From the NCBI RefSeq assembly GCF_000328475.2, contig NC_026480.1, forward strand, positions 620,001-684,000: a DNA stretch of 64,000 nt, given 5' to 3'. A model generated the notes under the pieces. The model made no database searches. It was not told the DNA's origin and saw only the letters and a program-made list of their open reading frames with translations. Position numbers and translations under genes: made by a program. This document shows, in pieces, positions 9,540 through 20,396 of the stretch. The stretch is from Mycosarcoma maydis (Eukaryota; Basidiomycota; Ustilaginomycetes; Ustilaginales). How positions within the stretch are numbered: the first letter of the stretch is position 1; each line of letters begins with the position of its first letter.

Positions 9540-11111
9540 CTACAATGTGGTCCTGCCTTCTAGAATGTCGAGTGCCTGGCGCAGCTGAATGCGAGCCGTT
9601 TCAAGATCCTCAAAGTCCACCGCGCTGGCTGCGCCTTTGGCAAGTTTCTGAACACGTGTAGAGAGTCTGGGGTCAAGAGTCTCTGGGTAGACTGCTGGTA
9701 CTGGAGGCGGTGGATTGATACTAGGCGCAGACGGTGCAGTGGATGTGTATCGTGCAAAGGAGTCTGTCGGCATGCAAGGTGCCGAAGGTACCGAAGGTGC
9801 TGTGGGTGCTGTGGAGGGTACCGAGGGGATGAAAGGGCCACCCTGACCACCGACGTGCGCACTTGGCGTTCCAGGAAGTTGACCTGGCGTAGTCGGCAGA
9901 GTTGGTGTTCCGGGCGAGATCGGAGGGTCGACCCTCTCAATAGCTGGATGACCGTTCAAACCAACACCGCTTCCGAACTGAGGCAGGTGACCCGAGGGGA
10001 CCGATGGCAGCATCGAAGTCACACCAGAGCCATCTTCATGGTCTGATGAAGGACCTGAAGCGACTCCCCAGAAAGAAGCGGGTGCCGCCCCGGGTCCAGC
10101 ACTTGCGCCTCCCTTGTCGAGGCCTGGACTAGACCCAAGCATCTGATGATGGGCGCTGATCGGTGGAATGGAAAGACCGTCGCTTTGTGGTGGAGTTGGA
10201 AGTGGGCGCGCGTTGGGACTTGTAGCAAGCCCAGATACGTAGCTGCTTGAGGACTGAATCTGTGCACGATCCGAGCTGCCTCTTCGGCTTTGTTGCTGTG
10301 CAGAAGCGCTGTGGGACAAGGTCTCAGCGCTGGGCTTACTGCCGCTTTTCCACATCTCATCTGCGTCCGGTGAAGCGCTGTCGAGCGGATTGGGTCCGAT
10401 TACTGAGTCGGTCAATGCTGGTGTGGTTTGGGTATCGGAGCTGGCTCCGCGGGACATCTCAGGCCCATTGAGCGGAGGAATCGGCGGTTCGTCCGGTGCT
10501 GCAGTTGTCAATTTGGCCATCTCTCTAGCAAGATATTCCTGCTCCTCCTTGCTATCCAGCGCTGTGGGACCCATTGCAGCTTGAATATTCGCAGCTTCCT
10601 CTTTTAGATCTCCTCCGGCAGGACCTGGATGAGGCTTCCTCCCTTCCTTGAACGCCTTGGCAATATCCGCCGCTTTCCATTTCGCATACTTGATCTTCTC
10701 GTTCATCTCGGACTCGAGTGTACCAAAGATCTTGAGCAACTCGATGAATTGACTTGCCGCAAGAAACTTTTTCGCTGTCGCCCTACTTGCCTTGCCCGCA
10801 CGATCCTCGTTGTCTGCACCAACGAACACCTTGAGCGCGAAATTCTCGACGTAGGCTGAGCTAGCAGCATCGTTAGTGACGGCATCATTGTCGGCGAGCT
10901 TGGCTTTGAGATCTTCGAGCGTGTCCATGAGCGTGAGCAGGTACATTTTCGCCTCGGCTCCTTTTGCATCGCCAGAGATGCCTAGTTGAGCGGCGTAGTA
11001 GCAGCACCAGTAGGCAATTACTTTATCGGCGGCACGTAGTTCGTTTGCTCGTTGAACGAATGGCAGCACCGCCTTGAGCTCAGCAGGAGGGTTAGGTAGT
11101 GGCTCGTCCAT
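9540..11111 (-). CDS. VTA1: Vta1/LIP5, Vps4 cofactor in multivesicular body sorting
   Basis: A 523-residue homologue of Vta1 (LIP5), which binds and activates the AAA ATPase Vps4 during ESCRT-III disassembly at endosomes. The N-terminal domain (about residues 4-160) holds the expected helical core, beginning PPAELKAVLPFVQRANEL and including VIAYWCCYYA. The middle (about 200-475) is a long Ser/Pro/Gly-rich linker. The last 45 residues, with VQKLAKGAASAVDFED and ARIQLRQALDIL, match the C-terminal VSL domain that contacts Vps4. I chose the ATG at 11111 (MDEPLPNPP). The frame is open another 56 codons upstream, but those residues look like leader sequence and the extension ends at a different ATG only at 11279. 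No intron is evident. Confidence 0.92.
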   Translation of the reverse strand: MDEPLPNPPAELKAVLPFVQRANELRAADKVIAYWCCYYAAQLGISGDAKGAEAKMYLLTLMDTLEDLKAKLADNDAVTNDAASSAYVENFALKVFVGADNEDRAGKASRATAKKFLAASQFIELLKIFGTLESEMNEKIKYAKWKAADIAKAFKEGRKPHPGPAGGDLKEEAANIQAAMGPTALDSKEEQEYLAREMAKLTTAAPDEPPIPPLNGPEMSRGASSDTQTTPALTDSVIGPNPLDSASPDADEMWKSGSKPSAETLSHSASAQQQSRRGSSDRAQIQSSSSYVSGLATSPNARPLPTPPQSDGLSIPPISAHHQMLGSSPGLDKGGASAGPGAAPASFWGVASGPSSDHEDGSGVTSMLPSVPSGHLPQFGSGVGLNGHPAIERVDPPISPGTPTLPTTPGQLPGTPSAHVGGQGGPFIPSVPSTAPTAPSVPSAPCMPTDSFARYTSTAPSAPSINPPPPVPAVYPETLDPRLSTRVQKLAKGAASAVDFEDLETARIQLRQALDILEGRTTL

Positions 11112-11603
11112 AATCGCAGTTCTTGTCCCGTTCTCTTTGCTTGTAGATGAGAATCGCTGCGAACGAAGAGAAAGATTGCCGAAGCTACATGCGTGTCTCT
11201 GTCCACCGTCTCGTGTCCAGCTTCGCTTGTTCGTGCAAATGGTCGTGTGTCGCAACCCTGCATCGGATGGACTGTGCACGCGTGTCGAAATCGTGAATCT
11301 TGAATATTCGTGATTGCCGCGGACTTGGCACCGTGACTGATTTTTTTTTTTTTTTTTTTTTTTTTAGCTGGCTTACTGTCTTCCTCATCAGCCTGTCATC
11401 CAGCCAGCGTTTCGTCGAGTGATGATTTCGAGTCTGAGTGACAGTATTTTGATTTCGTATAGAGATACAGAGTTCACATCTCGAGGCCAGGGTCACAGAG
11501 ACAAAAGAAACAGGAACAAAGCAGCAAATAGAGCCAAATGGAATCGAGGTGGTACAAAATCAAGGACGAAATGACAGAGAGGAAAAGAAGCAGCAATCAC
11601 GAA
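11112..11603. other. Intergenic region between VTA1 and MCM4
   Basis: A 492-bp stretch containing the VTA1 promoter and the MCM4 3' region. It holds heptamer copies at about 11291-11312 and 11596, and an uninterrupted run of 25 T at 11341-11365, which reads as poly(A) in the sense direction of MCM4, about 240 nt after its stop codon. Confidence 0.6.
11341..11365. repeat. Homopolymer run of 25 T
   Basis: An uninterrupted T25 on the plus strand. The length may be unreliable in assembly. A genomic poly(A) tract or a plain mononucleotide repeat are both possible. Confidence 0.9.
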
Positions 11604-14600
11604 TCAAGCGCTGATACGACGAACAGTCCTGCGTTCGCGGTCTCCAGCCGTCTTAATGACACCCTCGCTCTCGAGTGTGCGGACGAGTTCGTGCAAATCG
11701 TTCTGATCCACGGGCACCGACGATTGGTCATTGAGGGCCTTTGCAAGGTCGACGTATCGAACCGCTTTAGTTGGTTGGGTAGACGAGGGACCCGATGGAG
11801 AGGTAGCTCTGCCCGAGACGCTGCCCATCTCGTCGAGCAGCTGCAGGAACTCGCGTCGCAAGTCGCCGGCGAGTTTGCGCTGATGGTAGGATCGACCTGT
11901 GTTGATGAGATCCAGGTCGATCAGACCCGTGCGCGGGTCGGTGGCCGATGATTTGGCTGCTTCGCGGATCAGACGAGCGGCTTCCTCTACGTCGTCGACG
12001 ATGACCTCGTCAGCAAAGCGCATGCGTGCATGTGCTTCGGACAGCCGGATCATCGACTCGAGCTGACGTGTCGTAGCCGTAATTCGACGCTCGGCATTAC
12101 GTGGGTCTTCGCCGACTTTGCGCAGTTCGACGTAGCGCGCAGCTAGCGCATCACCCGCCTCCTTGGTCAGAATGGGCTGAAGGCGGTTGCGTGCATACGA
12201 AATGTAGGCGGTGAGCGTCTCGATGGGAAGCACGTCTTTGCCGCCCGTGTCTGGCTTGTCTTCGAGGTAAAGGCTGACCAGGTGGCGAGCGAGGCGGCGG
12301 TCATTTGCCTCATCGATCTTGTCGAGTACGAGGTAGACCAAGTCGAATCGACTGATGAGCGTAGGTGGCAAATCAATGTTCTTAGTGATGGGCAGGTTGA
12401 CATTGTAACGAGAGCCTGTCGGGTTGGCAGCTGCCAGAATCGAGGCACGTGCATTGAGCGTGGTGATGATACCTGCCTTGGCGATACTGAGCGTCTGCTG
12501 CTCCATGACTTCGTGCAACACACTTCGCGTTGCTTCCGACATCTTGTCAAATTCGTCAATACAGCAGACACCGCCGTCGGAAAGCACAAGCGCACCCGAC
12601 TCGAGCACAAGCTGCTTGGTGTCCGGGTCACGTGTGACGTAAGCGGTGAGACCGACGGCCGAAGAGCCTTTGCCCGAGGCGTAGACACCACGAGGCGCGA
12701 TCTTGTGCACATACTGCAGGATTTGACTCTTGGCAATACCGGGATCACCAACCATGAGCACATTGATGTCGCCTCGGTATCGAGGACCACCACCGCCGCC
12801 ACCCGTGCTGATCGTCTTGTTTGTACCTCCGAAGAGCTGCAACAGAATCCCCTTTTTGACGTCGTCCATCTCGTAGATGCTGGGCGCCAAGCTGCGCGAT
12901 AAAACGTCATAGACATCTGGTCGCTGGGCAATCGAGCGCAGCTTATCTTCAAGATCTTGGCTGCGAGGTACGTTGGCGTCATCGGCATCATTAGCATGGC
13001 TGCTCTGCACCTCAACATCCTCATCCTCCTCCTCGCCACCAACGCCGACGGCCTGGGCGCCAGGACCAGCAGCCTGCTCCGAGGCATCTCGCGTCGAGAG
13101 ATCGACTCCGAGCCTCTTGGCGTTGGTGCGCTTGATGTGCAGGATGTCGACAAACGTCTTGTATAGACTCTTTAGGCTACGCTGTCGCGGGTTGACGCGC
13201 ACTGGGGTACTGCGGAAGATACCAGTGATCTCGACGCGATCACCGGGCTTGCTTACGTCGACGAGCTCATCGTAGGCGCACATGCTGACAGTGTGGGGCG
13301 TTTGACCGTCGGGGACCACATCGGGCGTTTCTTGAATACGGACAACCTGTCGATCAGAGAACTCACAGCGGTTGTGGATCAGTGACATAGACCCCTGCAG
13401 GTTGCATACCTGTCGCGGACATCGGTCAGGCTCGGCGATGCGACCTCGGTCGATCTCGACGGGTACAGTGTGGTTGCAGACAAGGCATCGGAAAAAGGCC
13501 TGCTTCATCTCGGGAATAATGGGCGTGGCTCGGATAACGAGACCACGGACGGTTACGAGCTTGTCAATATCGGACGGGTTGAGTTCGCGCATGTTGATGG
13601 CCTCGACGCCGTAAGGTCGAACCTTGTAGAGCTTGGTCTCCATGAGCTCGATCTCGGCGAGACCCATGTCGCCACCCATGCCATCGCGCGCTTCTTTTTG
13701 GTCTTCGTAGGCCATTTCGAGCATCTCATCCTTGAGCACCTGGTCCATGATAGGAACCATTTCCTGTGGATAGCGAATGAGTTGCATCTTGAGCCTCTTG
13801 GAGGGCGGGTAGGCTTCGAGGTCCGAGATGCGCAAGTTCAGGTTGGTCTGGTCGGTGATCCTCATGCGACGGAGATAGCCTTCGTAGACGAGACGTTCGC
13901 CTTCCGCCGGATTGCTGGTGGCAGCCGAGGGAAGTGGTTCGCCGAGTTTCTTGGCATGGGCCCACCTGTACTTGAGACGAAAGCCACGAAGGAAGGAACG
14001 GAACATCTCCATAGTCTCGCCGATGGAAACATTGGTGCCCCAGATGACCTTGGAGACACCGTCCTGACCTGGGCCGGCGGCATCACTGGTGACGCCATGC
14101 TGCGAAAAGCTCAAAGCATCGCTGTGAGCATCGGATGCTTTGTGACCATCAATGGCAGTCTGACTGCCACCGAAAACCGACGAGGAACGAGTCGGCGCAC
14201 CTTGTGGCTGACTGGAGGGGTCTGCTCGATTCCTTCTCGTCAATGAAGGGGAGGAGAGGGCGATCGAAGAGTGAATTTCACCACGACGTTGATGGCGTGG
14301 GGTGCTGCCGCCAGAGCTAGGAAAGAAGAGTGGCTCATCGAGTCGACTGAAGGCGCTGCTGCTTGAAGGCAAACGATTTTCTGCATTTCGGCTGCGTCGT
14401 GCTGAAGCAAGAGGCGTCCTCTGGCCCCTCGAGGTTCTTGCCGATGGCGATGAAGTGGGGAAGTGTAATGGCGACGAAGCTACAAGCAAACAATTCAAAT
14501 CCACGAGGTTAGTCAGAGAGAGTCAGCCATAGAGTCGTAGTAAGCAGTTGTACGACTAGACAAGGTGCACTTACCTCCTAGTGAGCTCTGTGGTGCTCTT

Positions 14601-14761
14601 GCGCTCGAAGCTTGGCTTTTCAGTGGGCTGCTCGAAGGGAATGCAAGTGGCGACGATGCGCCTGTTGAGTTGCGATTCGAAAAAGCTGCTGGAGCAAGGG
14701 GGGTGCGCTGCTCAGCGTCGCGCATCTCTGCATCGCTAGGTGGGCCGCCGGGGGTCGACAT
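11604..14761 (-). CDS. MCM4: MCM4, replicative helicase subunit (two exons)
   Basis: DNA replication licensing factor Mcm4 of the MCM2-7 helicase. I join exon 1 (14575-14761, 187 nt) to exon 2 (11604-14479) across a 95-nt intron with GTAAGT donor and TTGTAG acceptor. Phases match and give 1020 residues. Visible elements are a zinc motif with CLVC and CPRQVC (about residues 393-420), Walker A GDPGIAKS (about 640), Walker B CCIDEFDK (about 700) and the arginine finger SRFD (about 771). The N-terminal 180 residues are Ser/Pro-rich, typical of Mcm4 as a target of CDK and DDK kinases. SSPL.FP.SSP motifs recur on both sides of the intron (SSPLAFPSSSP in exon 1, SSPLHFPTSSP in exon 2). Without exon 1 the protein would lack its ATG. 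Confidence 0.95.
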
Positions 14762-15542
14762 TCTCGTGATCCAATATCGGAGGAGGCCTTTCAGAGGAAA
14801 CTGCTCAGTCCTAAGACAGAGTCGTGATCGCGATCGAAACTACTTGCAAACAGGTGGTGGTCCTGATCGACGTCCGTACGAAGAAGTGAAGGAAAAGATC
14901 AACGTTCTGGTGAAGACAGAATAGCGTTAGCGAGATGACGGCGTAGAGACAACTTCCGAGATGCTGGCGCTGTGCACTGAATGGACACAAAACATAGACG
15001 CAAGACTGCGCGTTTGTTTCTCAACGCCCATGTTTCTTCGATCAGGAAAGCTCTGTTTCTCCAGTGCACCTTGTCGCGCACCAAGAGCGTATTCTCTTAG
15101 TTAGCAGGATAGCGTGTGCTTTTCTTTTCCTGCTTGCTGTTCCAGTGCCGCCCTAAAACCAGGTATGTGCACACAAGACAAAACAGCTGCTGTGCCCTTT
15201 CGCTGTTTTGTTGTTTTCTTTCTGGTTTCGTGCTTTGCAACGCGAGTCGTGCGTGCGCGCGCGTGCTCGACGCGTTAATTGGGAATGCAATTTACGCGAC
15301 ACGACTTTATTTGGTCGTTTCCACGCGTCAGAACGACAACAAGACACATAAGTTCACGAGATGGACAAAGCAAGCACTGTATCGCGGCTCGTAAGGACGT
15401 CTCAAGGCAACCGTCGATAAAGACTGGATCATGTATGGCAACGGTGCGCGACATTTATGGTGCGAGTGATATAGAGGCTGCTAGTGATATAGAAGAATGC
15501 TAAAAGAGAGAGAGATACTTGCGGAACTTTTGCTCAACGAGA
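14762..15542. other. Intergenic region between MCM4 and CDC20
   Basis: A 781-bp stretch with the MCM4 promoter on the left and the CDC20 3' end on the right. No gene or structured element is recognised. It has almost none of the ATTCACG heptamers that mark other intergenic regions. Confidence 0.55.
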
Positions 15543-17296
15543 CTAGCGAAGTGTGCGAACATTGAGACCGCCACCAGCGTTATGCGATCCGAACCCGCCA
15601 CTCGCCTTGCTAGCCTTGCTCGACTCTTGCGGTTTCTCAAAGATCCTCCAGAGCTTCAACTCTTCGTCGTCACTGACAGTTGCAAGCACCTCGCCGTCGG
15701 GGCTGAGGCTCGAGTGCAACACCCTCTTTTCATGCGCCTCGATCTCGGCCACTTTGGTTCCCTGTGGATGCGACCAGATGTTGAGCAAACCTTTGCTCGA
15801 TTCGGTCGTACCCAATCCATGGGTCGAGACAATCTCACGATAGTGTGGTGCCCAATGCAGCGAAGTGATCTGAGCACCCGTCGAGATGGTCATGGTTCGA
15901 GAGTTCTGCGTCGTGTTCCAGAAGTGAATGTTACGGTCGGTGGTTCCTCCACCCGTTGCCAGGAGGCTGAGGTTGTGCGGACACCAAGCCAGAGCTTTTA
16001 CTGCCGCCTGGTGATTTTCCTTGCGCATCTTGGCGACCGATGTGCGGCGATCCCACACTTTGACCACGTTGTCGTTTCCGCCAGATGCCATCAGCGCACT
16101 GTCCGATCGCCACTCCATACCACACACCGGCCCGTGGTGGGCTTTTTCCAATGTTCGAGTGATCGCGTCGCGCTCTCGAACGTCGTACTCTCGGATGATG
16201 CCAGACTGGAATCCAGCATTGAGCGTTCCATCTGGTGCCCATGCGGCTACATTGACCGAAGCGTGGTCTGCACCACCATCGCCGCTCGGTTTGAGCGTTC
16301 GCATGCGCGTGCTGCTCTCGACATCCCAAATTTGCACGAATCCTCCTTCCAAACCGACAGCGAGGATGTTGCCGTCTGCATCCCATCGCAGTCCCGTGAT
16401 CAATCCTCCTCCTCCCACCTTCTCTGCCTGCGTTGACGTATCCAGCAGCGCGCTCGCGTCTCCCGTATTTCCATTCCAGATCCACAAACCAGTCTGTAGG
16501 GCCACCGCGACCATGTTGGTGGAAGACCAGTCCAATAAATTGTAATAAAAGTCACCAACCATGCTCGGTGCGTCCAACGTCCGCTCTGGCGTGGTGGGGA
16601 TTCTTCGACGTCCCGCGCTCTGCAGACTGCTCGGCAAGGTGGATTTAGGCTTTGTCATGGCATATCGGCTCCTCACATCCGGATTCGCCAACGAACTGGG
16701 AGGTGCAGCCGAAAACGAGAGGATTCGTTGTCCCGTTTCTGCAGAGACCGAATCTTCAAAGGATGGGTGTCCGTCCAGATCGGTCGGGTTCGCACTGGCC
16801 GCTGCGATGTTGGCTGCAATGTTGGGGTCGGTAGCGTCGCCCGACATTTGCGAACGTATCGTGTCTCCGTCAGCGTCGGCATGAGAGTGTGGTGTTGTTG
16901 ATCGTTTGAGTTCGCGGTTTGGGATGTATCTGTCTCCACGCTGGCGCGATCAATTGAGTGAGATCATGTCAGCACCAGTCGCCGACATCAAGACGAGGAG
17001 CGTCAGCATGGATTGCGTCTTTGAAGCACATGTAACGATGTCAGAGGCTACCTGAGAAGACAACTTACAGAAATACTTGCTGCAACCTTGGGCTTCAGAG
17101 CCTTATCTGGACCCTGCCAGTCTCTCGTGATTCCCACTTTGAGATCAGCAGAGGCAGACGGCACAGAGTCCAGCCGATCTTTTCGAGAGAGTCCTAAGCG
17201 TGCCGAGTTTGCTTTGAGCCCACCGCTCTTGCTGGGCGATGTACCGAGCTTCATATCGCGAAGGTTTGCAGAGACATCCTTGAGAGGAGAGTCCAT
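15543..17296 (-). CDS. CDC20: Cdc20/Slp1, APC/C activator (two exons)
   Basis: The mitotic activator and substrate adaptor of the anaphase-promoting complex. I join exon 1 (17069-17296, 76 codons) to exon 2 (15543-16940) across a 128-nt intron with GTAAGT donor and CGCCAG acceptor, both in phase 0, giving 541 residues. Splicing brings in the C-box DRYIPNR at residues 79-85, just after the junction. The ATG at 16847 inside exon 2 would omit it. RIPTTPERTLDAP followed by NLLDWSS identifies the Cdc20 rather than the Cdh1 branch. Seven WD40 repeats follow (about residues 185-520), with GGNDNVVKVWD and WCPHNLSLLATGGGT typical of the family. The protein ends in RTLR, matching the IR-like tail that docks on the APC/C. 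The N-terminus has several RxxL-like motifs. Confidence 0.94.
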
Positions 17297-17921
17297 TGTG
17301 AATACGTAGGGACTTGCCGGTCTCTTGTTGTCCAAATTGGATGTTGCGTGAAAGGTCCTACAGCCCAGACTGGATCTGCTCCAATTACAAGCTGTGGCGA
17401 TCACTTGCTTTGTGCGTCGAATCGAGGAGGTATACTGGACCAAGATGGCAGTAACTCTTGCTATGCTAGGTGTCGTTATCGAGTCAGGGGTCTAGATGGT
17501 GAAGAAGGAGTATGTGCTATCGAATTAGGCGTTGAACTGCTAGCGACCAGCGCCGTTCTGCCTTTGTGTGCCTCGAGTCAACCAATTTTCTACATCATAA
17601 CTCAGATTTGCCTACAGACCAACACTTACGACTCACCGCGACTTGGCCGTCACGTGCCGGGCTACCGGTTCTTCAACTTAACAATTTTGTCCATAAACAA
17701 CGCACGACGCACGACGGACACGAATCACGAATCGTGAATCGTGAATCATGAATCGCTGTTCTCCAGTCACTCTCTCACGACTTGTAACTGACATGTCACA
17801 AACTTCAGCAAACAGGTCAACAAGGCTGAGCGCATACGGTGACAATTTGATTCGAACACAACAGCCCATGCAAGCTGCTGCGAGAACTTGTTTGAGAAGG
17901 CTTACCACGAGCCGCACTATC
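17297..17921. other. Intergenic region upstream of CDC20
   Basis: A 625-bp stretch holding the CDC20 promoter and the 3' end of the next minus-strand gene. A heptamer cluster (AATCACG then CGTGAAT units) lies at 17720-17756. An upstream in-frame extension of CDC20 to 17443 would start at TTG and is not supported. Confidence 0.55.
17720..17756. repeat. Heptamer cluster, mixed orientation
   Basis: AATCACGAATCGTGAATCG followed by one more GTGAATC and a GTGAATG-like variant. The unit switches orientation inside the cluster, as in most family members. Confidence 0.85.
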
Positions 17922-20396
17922 TTATTGGCGCGCGGGCTGACCGTGTCCAGCCCAACTTGTCACTGAGTGTGCAAAAGAGCCTTGAGCGTTGGGCGGCACA
18001 GGATGGCCCTGGTAGCTCAAACCACCGCTCGGACTGGCGAATGCGTACGAAGCATTGGGACCTGGAACGCCCCTCTGCGCTGGAGATGACATTGCGGGAA
18101 TAGAACTTGGTCCATATCCCGAGTGCATACGCGCATTCGGCGGCATAGTTACAGGACGTGCTGCGGGTGAGGACATGTCTGCCCTGGACACAGAAGAGCG
18201 TTGGTCAGCGCCTGCAGCTGGCGTGGTATCTGCACGAACCGACTCGCCATCATGCCGATCCTGCTTGTGGTCATACGTGCGGCTAGCGGCTAGTCGCTCA
18301 AGTGAGGTTTGACCGTGATCCTCGGCAATGTCAGCACCAGCGACGATCCTGCGCGCAGGCTTTTTCGCTTTCGAGCCACTGCCGTCTGTCAGACGAATTG
18401 TGGTGTTGTCGCGCAGCACCAAAGGCGTCTCAGAAAGAACAGATCCGCTCTTGGTGACCTTGACCACGTTAGCATCCAGGGCTCCCCAGAAGCCATCGCG
18501 AACATCACCAAGAAGATCGGGGTCGATAGCGCCGCTGCTGGCCGAGAAGGCGCGCAATTTGGCTGCATCTGGAATGACAGTGTCGATAGAATTCGAGCTG
18601 AGATCGGCCGCCTGCGGCCGCAGAGCGATGAGCGAGGTGAGGGACTCCAACAGGAGAGCCGCCGTCGCCTCTTCTTCTGCGCTGGGAGTTTCATCGCCGA
18701 GCGCGGATCTGCTCGAACGACCAGATGCGGAAGGATGATACGACTTGCGCAGCCTCGCCCATTGGAACTCTTGCAATCGATGCAGCAACATCATGTTGAA
18801 GCGAAGATGCGCGGTAATTAGCTCGTCCTGATCAAGCTTGTTAAGGCTTTGACTGATCGCGTCTGGGTTGACTCCCTGTATCAAGCTCTGCAGCGCCTCC
18901 GCCAGTTCGTCACTCTGGTCTGCGGCCATAGAGACGTCACCGTCGACGTCGAGGTTTGCCGGTGGCTCTGTGGGAATAACTGTGTCAAGCTCCTCCTCGT
19001 CGTCTTTTTCGTCATTATGCAATACAAAGGGTCGCTCGCCCCATGCCAAAGAGATTGAGTTCTGAGCCCGAATCGATTGGCGCCAAAGATTGCTGCTAGT
19101 CGCATAGCTGATGGACGAGGAAGAAGAGTCGTAGGTGGGTGAAAAGGAACCGTAGTTGCCGTAGTTGAGGAAAGTGACTGGTTGGAGCCTGTCACGCTGC
19201 TGCACGGCTCGTTTGTGGTCGATGCGATGACGATGGCTGCTCTTGCCTAGTCTCTGTCCAAGAGTCGGGGTGGGCACAAGGCCTTGACGTTTGAGCGCGC
19301 GCATCTGTTCTTCGCTCTGCGCGCTGATCTGCACAAGGTCAGCTTGCGCGGGATCGAGCTGGCTGAGCTGTGATCGGTCAAGGGCGATGGCTTTGGTGAA
19401 AAAGTCTCCTCGCGGAAGTCGCATGTGCAGGGCAAATCTGTTCGCAGGTGACACTGCATCATCGGAGCGGATGGAACTGATGCTTGTGGGTTCTGTATCG
19501 ATGGTGATAGCACCAGCATCCGTCCTGCCATGCTTGCGAGCAGTCTTGGCCTCCAACGACTTGGCTCTTAGCTCGACGAACGATCCCAAAATCTGACCTT
19601 TGAACGCGTTGGTACTTGAATCTGTCTGACGCAAGCGTGATGCGAGCTGATCGACAAGGCCGAGGACAAGCGTGAGGGTGGAGAGTGTAGCAAGATCCTT
19701 CGAGGTTTGTGGAGATAGTGTTTCGCCTTGGCCGGCGTTGGCATGCCGAGAAAGGTCGGAGTTGGCGAGCAGCGGCTCGCGGAGGGTTTTTAGATACGCG
19801 CTAAGCTTGCGTAAAGATGTACCCGGGCGCAGCATGTGTTGAAGCGTAAGCGTAAGATCAGAAGAGCCGTTCGTACTGCATAGCTTGCCTTTGACAGAGG
19901 CTTGAGGGGCAAGGGTGATGAGATCGGCACCGTCCAACGCAGCAATTATGGTAGTGAGTTTGTGAGCGTCGTCCTCACTGAGCACGAGCTCTTTCGCCTT
20001 CTGAGCAGCTGAGTCTAGGTCGTCTGGCAAGCATTTTGATGTATGCGACGATGTGGTGGATGGACTCGACAAGCCGAGGAGCGCCTGAATCTTCTTTGGC
20101 AGCTGTGGCCTGTGTGACCTGGAAGCTTGACTTACGGTGTCAGCGTTTTTCAGCATTGTCGCCATTGTCGTCATCGGGCCTTTGGAGTCGTCAGCATCTC
20201 CCGCACCAGCGCTGGATGCTACCTCGGAATCATGACCATTTGCTCCATTGAGCTCGGTGGAATCGTCTACACGCTTTCGCTTTCGATCGGCTTTTGTAGG
20301 CGAAATTGATGGTGAGACGGTGGATGGCTCTGGTGTGGTGGCCGAGGCATCAGTGTTTCTGCTGCCACGCGTGGATCTGCGCAGAGGAGAGGCCAT
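17922..20396 (-). CDS. Putative chromatin-remodelling subunit with BRD7/9-like segment
   Basis: An 824-residue protein without a domain I can name with certainty. The N-terminus has a basic nuclear-localisation-like KADRKRKRVDD (about residue 35). Around residues 400-420 is VTFLNYGNYGSFSPTYDSS, which resembles the segment after the bromodomain in BRD7/BRD9 proteins (FLDYGPFxSYAPxYDST). In fungi related proteins are subunits of RSC or SWI/SNF complexes. The preceding helical stretch (about 95-260) could be a degenerate bromodomain, but I cannot see its usual Tyr/Asn signature. The C-terminal 120 residues are Pro/Ser/Gly-rich. The start ATG at 20396 (MASPLRRSTRGS) and the TAA stop are clear, and there is no intron. 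Membership in a remodelling complex is inference from one motif. Confidence 0.6.
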   Translation of the reverse strand: MASPLRRSTRGSRNTDASATTPEPSTVSPSISPTKADRKRKRVDDSTELNGANGHDSEVASSAGAGDADDSKGPMTTMATMLKNADTVSQASRSHRPQLPKKIQALLGLSSPSTTSSHTSKCLPDDLDSAAQKAKELVLSEDDAHKLTTIIAALDGADLITLAPQASVKGKLCSTNGSSDLTLTLQHMLRPGTSLRKLSAYLKTLREPLLANSDLSRHANAGQGETLSPQTSKDLATLSTLTLVLGLVDQLASRLRQTDSSTNAFKGQILGSFVELRAKSLEAKTARKHGRTDAGAITIDTEPTSISSIRSDDAVSPANRFALHMRLPRGDFFTKAIALDRSQLSQLDPAQADLVQISAQSEEQMRALKRQGLVPTPTLGQRLGKSSHRHRIDHKRAVQQRDRLQPVTFLNYGNYGSFSPTYDSSSSSISYATSSNLWRQSIRAQNSISLAWGERPFVLHNDEKDDEEELDTVIPTEPPANLDVDGDVSMAADQSDELAEALQSLIQGVNPDAISQSLNKLDQDELITAHLRFNMMLLHRLQEFQWARLRKSYHPSASGRSSRSALGDETPSAEEEATAALLLESLTSLIALRPQAADLSSNSIDTVIPDAAKLRAFSASSGAIDPDLLGDVRDGFWGALDANVVKVTKSGSVLSETPLVLRDNTTIRLTDGSGSKAKKPARRIVAGADIAEDHGQTSLERLAASRTYDHKQDRHDGESVRADTTPAAGADQRSSVSRADMSSPAARPVTMPPNARMHSGYGPSSIPAMSSPAQRGVPGPNASYAFASPSGGLSYQGHPVPPNAQGSFAHSVTSWAGHGQPARQ

